From the NCBI GenBank assembly GCA_003446375.1, contig DMAW01000055.1, positions 1-46,270 of the forward strand: a DNA stretch of 46,270 nucleotides, in the 5' to 3' direction. Position 1 is the first letter of the stretch, and each line of letters starts with the position of its first letter. A model generated the notes under the pieces. It searched no databases. It was not told the DNA's origin and saw only the letters and a list, made by a program, of their open reading frames with translations. This DNA comes from Eubacteriaceae bacterium (GTDB lineage: Bacteria > Bacillota > Clostridia > Eubacteriales > Alkalibacteraceae). Made by a program: the position numbers and the translations under genes. Shown here one piece after another: positions 33,787 through 42,308 of the stretch.

Positions 33787-33806
33787 ACTGAACTATATAT
33801 GCAAAA

Positions 33807-33835
33807 ATTATAGCATACATGTACGCTGTTTTCAA
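33807..33835 (-). promoter_or_regulatory. promoter of the glnN leader
   Basis: Minus-strand TTGAAA (33835-33830), 17-base spacer, perfect TATAAT (33812-33807). Transcription would begin near 33800, giving a leader of about 200 bases before glnN. Confidence 0.8.
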
Positions 33836-33870
33836 TACAATTTTAAACTTTTTTGTCTTAAGTCATAAGT

Positions 33871-34644
33871 TTATATTTCGTTTATAAATAACGATGCCTC
33901 CATAAGCTCTTTCGTATATGGGTGTTTAGGGTCAGCCATAATCTCATCGCAGCTTCCTGTCTCTACCATGACGCCGTCCTTCATTACTCCCAATCTATCG
34001 CAAAAGGAGCTTACAAGAGCCAAATCATGTGATATGAAAAAAATCCCTAAACCGACTTCTTTTCTCAGCTTCTTTAAAAGCCGAATTATACGGTGCTGCA
34101 CTGAAACGTCAAGAGCGCTTGTAGCTTCATCGCAGATAAGAAGCTTTGGTTTAGCAGCTAAAGCCCTGGCTATTGCCGCCCTTTGACACTCGCCTCCACT
34201 TAATTCGTATGGATACCTGTGCAAATGGGATTTCTTTAAGCCAACCCGCTCCAGTAGCCTATCAACCTCTTTAGCACAATCTGATTTTTTATATCCTTGA
34301 AAGTTCTTGATGGTTTCAGAAATACTCGCTCCTACTTTCATCCTATCATCAAAAGATGAATATGAATCTTGAAATATCATCTGTACTTTCCCATAAGCCT
34401 CTTTAAGTTTTTTGCCTCTTGCAGGCGCGATATCTTTCCCATCTATTAATATTTTCCCTTCATCCGGCCTGACAAGCCTAGTTGAAAGCTTGGCGATAGT
34501 GCTCTTGCCACTTCCGCTTTCACCTACCAAACCAAAAGTTTCTCCAGGCATTATGCGTAAATCCAGAGACTTTATTCGAAAACTCTCTTTGCGGTTATTA
34601 TCAAATGTTTTTTCTACGCCTTTAAGCTCCAGTATCGCTCTCAT
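33871..34644 (-). CDS. peptide/nickel-type ABC importer ATPase, second (DppF/NikE-like)
   Basis: ATPase of 257 residues. Walker A GESGSGKS is at 41-48, the signature is YELSGGECQRAAIARAL, Walker B is LLICDEATSALD, and the C-terminal HPYTKELMEASL is typical of the OppF/DppF/NikE class. The ATG at 34644 is preferred because AAGGAA lies just upstream. It overlaps the preceding ATPase gene by 23 bases, which suggests coupled translation. It is the last gene of the importer operon. Confidence 0.9.
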   Translation of the reverse strand: MRAILELKGVEKTFDNNRKESFRIKSLDLRIMPGETFGLVGESGSGKSTIAKLSTRLVRPDEGKILIDGKDIAPARGKKLKEAYGKVQMIFQDSYSSFDDRMKVGASISETIKNFQGYKKSDCAKEVDRLLERVGLKKSHLHRYPYELSGGECQRAAIARALAAKPKLLICDEATSALDVSVQHRIIRLLKKLRKEVGLGIFFISHDLALVSSFCDRLGVMKDGVMVETGSCDEIMADPKHPYTKELMEASLFINEI

Positions 34645-35602
34645 TACTTTTTTCCTTTCCAGCATTCAAGCATCGACACCAGTGGTCCTTATCCACATTG
34701 GCAAGATTAGGATCATTTGTATCGCACTCCACTGTCGAAATTCTGCATTCACTGTAGTATACGCATCCTCCACCTATAAGTTCTGTCTTTGATTTGTCTT
34801 GAAGCTCATCTGCTAAAAATGATGTGCCTTTTGCCGATGGTATCGAGCTTATTAACTTTAATGTGTATGGATGATACGGGTTCTTTAAAATGCTCTCATT
34901 TGTTCCAAACTCCACTATCTTGCCTCCATACATAACGCCAACCATATCCGCCATCCTAGCTATTACGCCCATATTATGAGTCGCCAAAAGAATCGCTGTA
35001 GAATATTTATCCCTCAGCCTCTTCATCTCTTCTATCACTTGCATCTGTGATGTTACATCCAAGGCACTGGTGGGTTCATCTGCAAGCACGATCTCAGGCT
35101 CCATTATCATTGCAAGCGCTATGGCTACCCTTTGATTCATCCCCCCGCTCATTTCAAATGGATAGCTTTCAAGTATTCTCTCTCCATCTTTTAAATTTAG
35201 GCTTTCAAGCATATTCAGAGCCTTTTTATATGACTCTTTCCTGCCTGTCTTTCTATGACTGGCAACAGACTCGAAAAATTGCTTCCCTATCTTTCTTGTA
35301 GGATTAAGCGATCCTCCCGGATTTTGAAAGACCATCCCCATCCTTTCACCTCTGAGGCTTCTAAACTCTTCGTGGCTTTTTTCTGCAAGATTCTGCCCAC
35401 AAAATAATATCTGTCCGTTGCTTATATGTCCTCCAGAATCCAATAATCCGATTATCGATCTAATTAAAGTGCTTTTACCGCTTCCGCTTTCCCCTACAAG
35501 GCCGATGATTTGACCTCTTTCGATTTTTAAGTCTATCCCCTTTAGCACTTCCACGTCTTTATATTTTACATGAAGATTTTCAATTTCAAGCAACGTATCC
35601 AT
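34622..35602 (-). CDS. peptide/nickel-type ABC importer ATPase, first (DppD/NikD-like)
   Basis: ATPase of 326 residues. Walker A GESGSGKS, signature MSGGMNQRVAIALAM and Walker B IVLADEPTSALD are clear. After HPYTLKLISSIP comes a C-terminal extension with Cys residues (GGCVYYSECR, HWCRCLNAG), as in OppD/DppD-type subunits, where such extensions bind Fe-S or zinc. It starts 4 bases after the binding-protein gene. With the second ATPase and the two permeases it forms a complete importer. Confidence 0.92.
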   Translation of the reverse strand: MDTLLEIENLHVKYKDVEVLKGIDLKIERGQIIGLVGESGSGKSTLIRSIIGLLDSGGHISNGQILFCGQNLAEKSHEEFRSLRGERMGMVFQNPGGSLNPTRKIGKQFFESVASHRKTGRKESYKKALNMLESLNLKDGERILESYPFEMSGGMNQRVAIALAMIMEPEIVLADEPTSALDVTSQMQVIEEMKRLRDKYSTAILLATHNMGVIARMADMVGVMYGGKIVEFGTNESILKNPYHPYTLKLISSIPSAKGTSFLADELQDKSKTELIGGGCVYYSECRISTVECDTNDPNLANVDKDHWCRCLNAGKEKSNESDTGA

Positions 35603-35606
35603 AATC

Positions 35607-37145
35607 TCATCTTATATCCGTATCTACATTTATTTGATAGTAATCGGTAGGATGAACCTCCAAGCCTTCTACATTATTTTTCATGACAAAAGCCATGTCT
35701 AGATGTGCCATAAACGTAAATGCCGTTTCATCCAGTGCAACCTGTTGGATTTCTTTCGCCAGCTCGTATCTCTTCTGAAAGTCAAATTCTCCTCTAAGTT
35801 CTTCAATCATGGAATCCACCTTTTCATTGCTGAAATTCCCGAAATTAGACACACCTTCTGTTTTAAATACATAATCTAAATATGAAAGCGGGTCGCCTGT
35901 TGGTGAAGTCACGTATGCATAAGCGGCAAGATCGAAATCCCCTGCCTTTAGCCTGTCGTTCACATCTTCTGAAACCTCTACATCGACTTCAATTCCTAGT
36001 TCTTTAAGCTGGGATTGAATAGCCTGAGCGAGCACAGGAAGTTCCACCCTACTAGAGTATGTAACCAGTTTAAGGCTAAGCTTTTCTCCATCTTTTTCTA
36101 GAATTCCATCGCCATTTTCGTCTTTATACCCTGAATTTTCAAGTAGTTTCCTAGCTCCTTCAATATCATAACCATCAGCTGTCACCCTGTCTCCTCCATA
36201 AGGCAAGCTTTGAGGAAAAGCTCCTGTTGCAGGTTTTGCAGAACCACTTAAAAGAACGTCTGCGTAATTTTTCTTATCTATGCTCATGCTTATCGCTTTT
36301 CTTACATTTTCATCTGAAAGCATGGGGGTTTCGTAATTGTAATATATCATGAAAACCCTCGAAGTACTCTCACTTGATATTTTATAATCTTCGTTTTCAG
36401 AAAAAATTTTGTGACTGGAGTATGGCATGCCCTGAGTTGCATCTATCTCCCCAGATTGAAGTGCCATGGTCATAGTATCGCCATCTGAGATAGGTTTTAT
36501 GGTTACCCTTTTAAGCTTGGGTTCTCCGTTCCAGTAATTCTCATATTTAATTACCGTGCTGTCTGCCTGGGGCATAAATCTTTCAACCATATATGGTCCG
36601 GTGCCTATCACTTTCGTATCAAAATCCGTACCGGCATCCACATCGATTATGGACGCAAAGGGATCGCACAGACCATTTATTAAAGTAGGATTGGCTTCAG
36701 AAGTCTTTACGATTATTTGATTCCCATCTGCTTCTATCTCGCTGATTCTAAGAGTAGACGGTGCTCTGTCATTTACTTGTATAAGCCTTTCAAGAGAAGC
36801 TTTCACTGATTCCGCAGTAACATCCTTGCCATTGTGAAAGGTTATGCCTTCCTTTAATGTAATCTTCCATGTCGTTTCATCGATAAGCTCATAATTTTCA
36901 GCAAGCCATGGCTGCGGAGTCATTGATTCATCCAATTTAAACAAGGTCTCTCCAACGCCATATCTAAGGGTGAACCACCCCGAGTACCCATTTGCCGGAT
37001 CTATGCTGGATGTCGACATCGTCGAGGCGAACACAAACTCGTCTTTTGGTATATCTTCACCTGAGCCGCTATTTGCCGCACATCCGGAAAAAAATAAAAC
37101 TGCTGCAACCAAACTTATTATAATCGAAATTGATCTTTTATGCAT
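35607..37145 (-). CDS. family 5 solute-binding lipoprotein (peptide/nickel type)
   Basis: Extracytoplasmic receptor of 512 residues. The lipoprotein signal ends in FFSGC (Cys22). Family 5 features include SSIDPANGYSGWFTLRYGVG, PWLAENYELIDETTWKITLK and the VIGTGPYMVERF segment. The opening part resembles NikA-type receptors as much as DppA/OppA, so nickel, a metal chelate or a peptide are all possible ligands. The ATG overlaps the end of the upstream permease by 8 bases and has GGAGG 8 bases before it. Gene order (permease-permease-receptor-ATPase-ATPase) is unusual in having the receptor third. Confidence 0.9.
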   Translation of the reverse strand: MHKRSISIIISLVAAVLFFSGCAANSGSGEDIPKDEFVFASTMSTSSIDPANGYSGWFTLRYGVGETLFKLDESMTPQPWLAENYELIDETTWKITLKEGITFHNGKDVTAESVKASLERLIQVNDRAPSTLRISEIEADGNQIIVKTSEANPTLINGLCDPFASIIDVDAGTDFDTKVIGTGPYMVERFMPQADSTVIKYENYWNGEPKLKRVTIKPISDGDTMTMALQSGEIDATQGMPYSSHKIFSENEDYKISSESTSRVFMIYYNYETPMLSDENVRKAISMSIDKKNYADVLLSGSAKPATGAFPQSLPYGGDRVTADGYDIEGARKLLENSGYKDENGDGILEKDGEKLSLKLVTYSSRVELPVLAQAIQSQLKELGIEVDVEVSEDVNDRLKAGDFDLAAYAYVTSPTGDPLSYLDYVFKTEGVSNFGNFSNEKVDSMIEELRGEFDFQKRYELAKEIQQVALDETAFTFMAHLDMAFVMKNNVEGLEVHPTDYYQINVDTDIR

Positions 37146-38001
37146 TTTTGATACCTCCAGTTGTTTTGATGATTGATTTTTGAAACTTTGGATCTAAAAT
37201 ATCCCTGACGCTGTCTCCGAAAAGATTAAAGATTGCAACCGTCATGAACATCGCGCTCCCAGGATAAATCAATAGCCAAGGAGCATTTTGCAACATGCTT
37301 CTTCCTTCATTAAGCATCAGTCCCCATTCAGGTGCCGGCGGCACAGCTCCTAGTCCTAAAAACGATAAGCCCGCAAGCTGCATCATCATCGCTCCTATGT
37401 CAAGAGAAGCAGCGACTACCAGAGGCCCTATGGAATTGGGAATAACATGTCTTGCTACAATTTTTAAAGAGCTTGCTCCACCCAGCCTTGCAGCGTGAAT
37501 GAAATTTTCTTCCTTGATTGATAAAACCAAACTTCTGGACAACCTCGCATATTTAGTCCAGCTTATCAAAGCTATTGCTATTACCGCATTTACGATTCCT
37601 GAGCCAAGCATTCCTGCAACGGCAATTGCCAGCACCATCCCAGGAAAAGCTAAAAGCACATCTACAATGCGCATAAAAAAAGTGTCTATCTTTCCTCCGT
37701 AGTAACCGCTTAGCACTCCTATAAAAGTACCTATCGTAAAAATCACTCCCACAAGTATGAATGCACTAAAAATCGACGTCGCAGCTCCAGTCATAACTCG
37801 TGAATACAGGCATCTTCCCAACTGGTCAGTACCAAAAGGATAGTCTTGTGACGGAGGGATAAGCGCATTTGCCAAATCCGCTTTGCCCGGATCATTCGGC
37901 ACAAGCATTGGAGCTATGAGGCTAAAAATGCAAAGAATGATGCACAGCGCAAAAAATACGACAAATCTGATTCTTGCCGGATTATCAAAAAACGTCTTCA
38001 T
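37138..38001 (-). CDS. peptide/nickel-type ABC importer permease C (DppC/NikC-like)
   Basis: Membrane subunit of 287 residues with about six helices. The N-terminal cytoplasmic PARIRF start, the APMLVPNDPGKADL loop and the EAA-type motif EENFIHAARLGGASSLKIVA near residue 163 are diagnostic. It follows permease B by one base and overlaps the receptor gene by 8 bases, so the operon is tightly coupled. Confidence 0.92.
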   Translation of the reverse strand: MKTFFDNPARIRFVVFFALCIILCIFSLIAPMLVPNDPGKADLANALIPPSQDYPFGTDQLGRCLYSRVMTGAATSIFSAFILVGVIFTIGTFIGVLSGYYGGKIDTFFMRIVDVLLAFPGMVLAIAVAGMLGSGIVNAVIAIALISWTKYARLSRSLVLSIKEENFIHAARLGGASSLKIVARHVIPNSIGPLVVAASLDIGAMMMQLAGLSFLGLGAVPPAPEWGLMLNEGRSMLQNAPWLLIYPGSAMFMTVAIFNLFGDSVRDILDPKFQKSIIKTTGGIKNA

Positions 38002-38002
38002 C

Positions 38003-38944
38003 TCATGCGACCTCCTTGTTCAGTCGGATCCTTGGATCTATAAGCCTATATATCAAATCCGTCAAAAGATTCAATACGACAAATAATACCGCCATCCAAA
38101 TAACATATCCTTGTATGAGAGGGTAATCCCTGTAGCCTATAGCATCTATGACTAACTTGCCCAAGCCCGGCCAAACAAAAACAGTCTCTACTATAGCCGT
38201 ACCACCAAGCATCGATCCAAGGGAAAGGCCGATCAATGTTATTATGGAAAGCATAGAGTTTTTAAGCACGTTGAAATACAGGATCCTTGATTCTTTGATG
38301 CCCCTGGCTCTTGCGCCCTTGACATATTCTTTTTGCATCTCCTCTAAAACCACTGCTCTGATCTGCCTTACATACTTGCCTGTCATAGCCGCCGCCAAAG
38401 TTATACTGGGAAGCAAAATCCCTTTGATTCCCGGTTGAGACAACACCGGCAGCAGATTCATCTTTAACGATACGAAGTATATAAGGATCAACGCTGTCAA
38501 AAACCCAGGCATCGACATCCCTATGAAGCTTAAAAACCGAATAAAATAGTCTGTAAGCTTATTTTCTCTTACCGCAGATAACACTCCCAATGGCATTGCC
38601 AACACAAGAGTCAATATCATGGAGATTACTGCGAGTGCAACCGTATACGGCATATGACTTGCAAGTTCATCATAAACCGGCCGTCCAGTCATGTAAGAAA
38701 TACCCATGTCGCCCTTTATGATTTTTATCATCCAATTACCGTATTGAGTTAAAAACGGTTTATCAAGACCCATTTCTTTTCTAACCTCTTCCAGAACATC
38801 TGAAGAAACAGGAATACCTTGAGAAGTGAGCAATCTTTCTGCCGGATCGCTCGGGGATAGATGCATCAGCAAAAAAGTCAGTACCGTTATTCCAATTAAA
38901 ATGGGCACAAGGTGCAACAGGCGCCTAATAATATAATTTGCTAT
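38003..38944 (-). CDS. peptide/nickel-type ABC importer permease B (DppB/NikB-like), apparent ATA start
   Basis: Membrane subunit of about 313 residues with six helices and the EAA-type segment MQKEYVKGARARGIKESRIL. Family members start MxxYIxRRLLxLIP. Here that segment is present (NYIIRRLLHLVPILIGIT), but the codon where Met is expected, 38944-38942, is ATA. A GGGGG SD-like site lies 8 bases upstream of it. The first in-frame standard alternative is TTG at 38917, which would remove nine conserved residues and lacks a good SD site. A TAA lies just upstream of the ATA. Either ATA/ATT initiation or a base change or sequencing error at the start is implied. Confidence 0.85.
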   Translation of the reverse strand: MANYIIRRLLHLVPILIGITVLTFLLMHLSPSDPAERLLTSQGIPVSSDVLEEVRKEMGLDKPFLTQYGNWMIKIIKGDMGISYMTGRPVYDELASHMPYTVALAVISMILTLVLAMPLGVLSAVRENKLTDYFIRFLSFIGMSMPGFLTALILIYFVSLKMNLLPVLSQPGIKGILLPSITLAAAMTGKYVRQIRAVVLEEMQKEYVKGARARGIKESRILYFNVLKNSMLSIITLIGLSLGSMLGGTAIVETVFVWPGLGKLVIDAIGYRDYPLIQGYVIWMAVLFVVLNLLTDLIYRLIDPRIRLNKEVA

Positions 38945-38977
38945 TTAAAACGCCCCCTTTCAAAACTCATAGAAATT

Positions 38978-39754
38978 CTAAGCTTTCCCAGCACAAACCA
39001 TGAACATGGGCGTTGCTTTGTACCTAAGCTTTTCACTTTCCTCCCATACCTTGTCCCCAATATTTTCGTCTACTTTTATCACGTTCATGCCGCATTCTTC
39101 AAGAGCTTCTACATCCCACCTGGGTCTTTGTACTTTTGATAGAGGAAGATTGTAAGCTATCTTTTCCATATGTACGCCAATTGTTTTGCTAGGACACTCG
39201 CTGGGATACAATCTATCCGCTTCCATTTGGCACTTTGTATATTCTTTTGCGTGGTCTTCGTCAAACAAGTGCAGATACCAATTTGCATCATAATACAGCA
39301 CTCTTCCCTTATCTGAAAGTATCCTATCCCATTCTTCAAAAGCAGACCGTGGATTTTCTAAATTCCAAACTACATTTCTCGATATTACAAGATCAAACTT
39401 TCCATTTTCAAAGGGCAGCTCATGGGCATTTGCTACAAAAAAATCTACATCCGCCTCGTAAGCCGCTGCATTTAATTTAGCTTTTTCAATCATTTGCTCC
39501 GTACAATCTACAGCTGTTACGTCGTGACCTTCAAGGGCAAGGTTTATAGCAAAGAAACCCGGCCCTGTCCCTACGTCAAGAATCTTCAATCTATCTTTTT
39601 TAGGGGCATTTTCGAGAATAATCTCTTTCCATGCTCTTCGCTTGTAAGAATGTAATTCTGCGATATTTTGCTTTGAATAACTTTCAGATCTTATGTGCCA
39701 ATAGTCTTTTACGTCTTTTAAAACCCCGATTCCAGTACCCTTTTTCACGCTCAT
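38978..39754 (-). CDS. SAM-dependent methyltransferase
   Basis: Class I methyltransferase of 258 residues. Motif I is LKILDVGTGPGFFAINLA near residue 57, the acidic loop is VTAVDCTEQMIEKAK, motif II-like FDLVISRNVVWNLENP follows, and the C-terminal half is a separate domain (YLHLFDEDHAKEYTKCQMEA). It lies first among the large genes of the importer operon, 33 bases before permease B, and directly follows a 24-residue ORF. Such methyltransferases recur beside nickel/peptide-type importers in Clostridia. A role in making or modifying an imported metal chelator is possible (inferred). The substrate is unknown. Confidence 0.85.
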   Translation of the reverse strand: MSVKKGTGIGVLKDVKDYWHIRSESYSKQNIAELHSYKRRAWKEIILENAPKKDRLKILDVGTGPGFFAINLALEGHDVTAVDCTEQMIEKAKLNAAAYEADVDFFVANAHELPFENGKFDLVISRNVVWNLENPRSAFEEWDRILSDKGRVLYYDANWYLHLFDEDHAKEYTKCQMEADRLYPSECPSKTIGVHMEKIAYNLPLSKVQRPRWDVEALEECGMNVIKVDENIGDKVWEESEKLRYKATPMFMVCAGKA

Positions 39755-39755
39755 C

Positions 39756-39830
39756 TTAACACTCCTTGAATTTTATTGCCACAGTCTCCTTAATACACTT
39801 ATTATTCGCTAATCTTATTTTAAGTATCAT
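39756..39830 (-). CDS. 24-residue leader ORF upstream of the methyltransferase
   Basis: ATG at 39830 with a strong GGAGG 6 bases upstream; stop TAA at 39758-39756, one base before the methyltransferase ATG. The product starts MILKIRLANNKCIKETVAIK and ends FKEC, with Cys12 and Cys24. Its strong SD site and the TAAGATG junction point to translation coupled to the methyltransferase. It could be a leader peptide that sets methyltransferase expression, or a small functional peptide. I know of no homologue. Confidence 0.55.
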   Translation of the reverse strand: MILKIRLANNKCIKETVAIKFKEC

Positions 39831-39856
39831 GTAGCTCCTCCCTATTTAAGACAAAC

Positions 39857-39887
39857 AAAAAAAGGTTCACTTAATAAAGCAAACCTT
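39857..39887 (-). terminator. terminator/attenuator in the importer operon leader
   Basis: An 11-pair stem with two wobbles (arms 39887-39877 and 39872-39862, loop of 4) followed by seven T on the minus strand. It lies downstream of the molybdoenzyme gene but also downstream of the promoter at 39966-39994. It can end the first transcript and attenuate the second. Confidence 0.8.
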
Positions 39888-39965
39888 CATAGTTCATCGT
39901 TTTTATTGATATTTTCGTTTATTAAAATTCTCCTAAGTCTTCTTGACTCAATTATATTAAACATA

Positions 39966-39994
39966 ATTATATAATTTATTTTTAAATGCGTCAA
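39966..39994 (-). promoter_or_regulatory. promoter of the methyltransferase-importer operon
   Basis: Minus-strand TTGACG (39994-39989), 17-base spacer, perfect TATAAT (39971-39966). It begins 40 bases after the molybdoenzyme stop. The resulting leader of about 130 bases includes the terminator hairpin at 39862-39887. Confidence 0.75.
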
Positions 39995-40033
39995 TAATCT
40001 ATCAAAATATTAAACAGGATTTTTTTGATGAAA

Positions 40034-42271
40034 TCAACAGCCTTTCTTATTTTGCAGCTGTACCTCTACAAGATTTGAATGTTGCGGATTGCCTTTTGCC
40101 AATGGCGTCGGTTTGCTGGTTGTCAAAACATTTATGGATCCTCCCTTGTCACACCCCTTGTCATCTGCTTCATACCATGCTCCCTGAGGCATACCCACTA
40201 CTCCTTTTATTATTTTTTGCGTCACATGTGCAATTATTTTTATTCTTCCCCTGTCATTATACACTTCCACCTCATCACCATCAAAGATGCCTCTCTGTCT
40301 TGCATCGAAGGAGTTTATCCACAATTTTTGAGCCTCCAGACTTGACAGCTTTTCGTTGCTATCATGGGTAGAGTGAGTGCGCCTCTTCGTATGCCAACCT
40401 ATCAGCTGCAGAGGATACTTCTCTTTTTTATTGTCACCTACCCCCTCAAAACTTGGAACATACTTTGGTATAGCCGGGATTTCATCAGGCTTTTCCATGT
40501 CATACAGCCTCTTGGAAAATATCTCTATTTTCCCTGTAGGCGTAGGGAAAGGGTAGTTTATCGGATCTTCTATCTGTTTTGAAAAAGCGATGTAGGTTTT
40601 ATTGTTTTTATATTTGTATCCTCCATTTGACATAAAACTGCTAAATGACGGAAGCTCTGTCTCTCTGATTCTTAAATCTTCGTAAATGTATTCAAGATAG
40701 CCCCTCAAGCTTTTTCCACCCATAGAAAATTTTTCGAAAAGCCCTAACTCTCTTGCTACATCACGCAACCAATCGTATTCAAATCTCGATTCATGCAAAG
40801 GGTCGATGACTTTGTTGTTGTACAATAAAAAATCTCCATACATCCAAGGTCTTGTTATGTTTTCATTTTCAAACATCGATGTCCCCGGAAGAAGTATATC
40901 CGCAAATTTGGCACTTGGTGTCATGAAAAGATCTGAGCATACTATAAATTCACAGAGAGACTCGTCTTTAAGTATTTTTATTGTTCTGTTGACATCCGAG
41001 TGTTGGTTCACAAGCATGTTCCCCGCAAGATTCAATATCATCTTGATGTTTGAATCCAATCCGGCCGACCCTATGATGCCGTCTTCATCTGATGTCATTT
41101 CCGTTCCTCTAAATATTGCGTCTGTCCATAAAAAAACCGGTATCTTCCCCTGGTATGGGTTTTTAGCTTGTGGGAATTTAGGCTTTTCATGGCCTTTAAC
41201 CTCTCCCTTTCCACCAGCCCAGCCTCCTGCTACACCTACATTTCCCGTCATACAAGCTATCAGCGTGGAGCTCCTTACAGATTGTTCTCCGTTTGAATGT
41301 CTTTGAGACCCCCAACCTTGAATGAACGCTGCCGGCTTAGCGGATGCGTACTCCTTTGCCAGCTTTTCTATTTTTTCGGCGCTGACTCCTGTAATTTCTT
41401 CAGCCCATTTTGGAGTTTTTAGGATCCCATCATTCTTTCCTTTTAAATAAGACACATAGCTCTCGCCGCTTTTAATTCCTTCAGGCATATGCTCTTCGTC
41501 AAACCCTATGCAAAATTTATCTAAAAACTCTTTGTCATGAAGACTTTTTTCATATATCACATATGCCATGGCATCGATTAACGCACTATCAGTGCCGGGC
41601 CTTATCCCAATCCATTCATCAGCAATCGTTTTTGCAGTATCCGAAAACCTGGGATCTATTGCAATTATCTTGACTCCTGCTTTCTTTGCCTCTTTTAAAT
41701 GCCATAAAAAATCGCCAAATCTAGTCTCAGCCGGATTGTGTCCGCATAGTATTATAAGGCTAGATTCTTTAAGCTCTGTGAGTGAATTCCCGGTAATCTC
41801 GGTGCCATATGTATAAGGTGTAGCTATAGTTGTGCAAGCATCAGAATAAGAGTTGTAATAATCTAAGAAACCTCCATCTAAAGCAAGCAGATGCTTTGCC
41901 ATGGCATAGCCTCTCATAATTCCCATATTTCCCGTAGCATAGTTGACATACCTGGATCCTGGGCCATATTTTTCCCTTATCCTGATCCATTCATTAACGA
42001 TGGTTTTTATTGCCTCATCCCAAGAAATCCTCTTAAATTTCCCTTCTCCTCTTTTCCCAACTCTCTTCATGGGGTATTTTAATCTCTTGTCACTTAAGAA
42101 TGTCTCTGTATAATTCATTCCTCTTGGGCAAGCTGTAAGGGGCACTTGATTTTCTTTTGCTATGGATTTTTCGGTAGCTATTTTTACGATATCTCCGTCC
42201 TTGACACAAGCTTTGATAACGCATCTTCCTCCGCAATTGTTGATTCCGGAGGTTAGAATCCACTTTTCCAT
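40034..42271 (-). CDS. DMSO-reductase-family molybdopterin oxidoreductase (DmsA-like)
   Basis: Molybdenum bis-MGD enzyme of 745 residues, closest in pattern to DmsA. RLKYPMKRVGKRGEGKFKRI near residue 62, LCGHNPAETRFGDF and FIQGWGSQRHSNGEQ are shared with DmsA, and the Mo-ligand position is Ser in YNSYSDAC. The N-terminal Fe-S motif is altered. Cys13, Cys17 and Cys48 are present and an extra Cys22 occurs, but the usual first cysteine (C-x3 before Cys13) is Gly9. There is no twin-arginine signal and no DmsB/DmsC gene nearby, so it is probably a soluble cytoplasmic enzyme. The ATG at 42271 follows a GGAGAA site. Substrate unknown. Confidence 0.9.
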   Translation of the reverse strand: MEKWILTSGINNCGGRCVIKACVKDGDIVKIATEKSIAKENQVPLTACPRGMNYTETFLSDKRLKYPMKRVGKRGEGKFKRISWDEAIKTIVNEWIRIREKYGPGSRYVNYATGNMGIMRGYAMAKHLLALDGGFLDYYNSYSDACTTIATPYTYGTEITGNSLTELKESSLIILCGHNPAETRFGDFLWHLKEAKKAGVKIIAIDPRFSDTAKTIADEWIGIRPGTDSALIDAMAYVIYEKSLHDKEFLDKFCIGFDEEHMPEGIKSGESYVSYLKGKNDGILKTPKWAEEITGVSAEKIEKLAKEYASAKPAAFIQGWGSQRHSNGEQSVRSSTLIACMTGNVGVAGGWAGGKGEVKGHEKPKFPQAKNPYQGKIPVFLWTDAIFRGTEMTSDEDGIIGSAGLDSNIKMILNLAGNMLVNQHSDVNRTIKILKDESLCEFIVCSDLFMTPSAKFADILLPGTSMFENENITRPWMYGDFLLYNNKVIDPLHESRFEYDWLRDVARELGLFEKFSMGGKSLRGYLEYIYEDLRIRETELPSFSSFMSNGGYKYKNNKTYIAFSKQIEDPINYPFPTPTGKIEIFSKRLYDMEKPDEIPAIPKYVPSFEGVGDNKKEKYPLQLIGWHTKRRTHSTHDSNEKLSSLEAQKLWINSFDARQRGIFDGDEVEVYNDRGRIKIIAHVTQKIIKGVVGMPQGAWYEADDKGCDKGGSINVLTTSKPTPLAKGNPQHSNLVEVQLQNKKGC

Positions 42272-42308
42272 CTTATTTCTCCATTTCAGATTTCTTTTCT
42301 TTTGATCA

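Noticed and set aside
33716..33800. T-box, fluoride or other known riboswitch in the glnN leader
   Set aside because: No T-box sequence or fluoride core is recognisable. The paired A1/G4 hexaloops explain the leader better.
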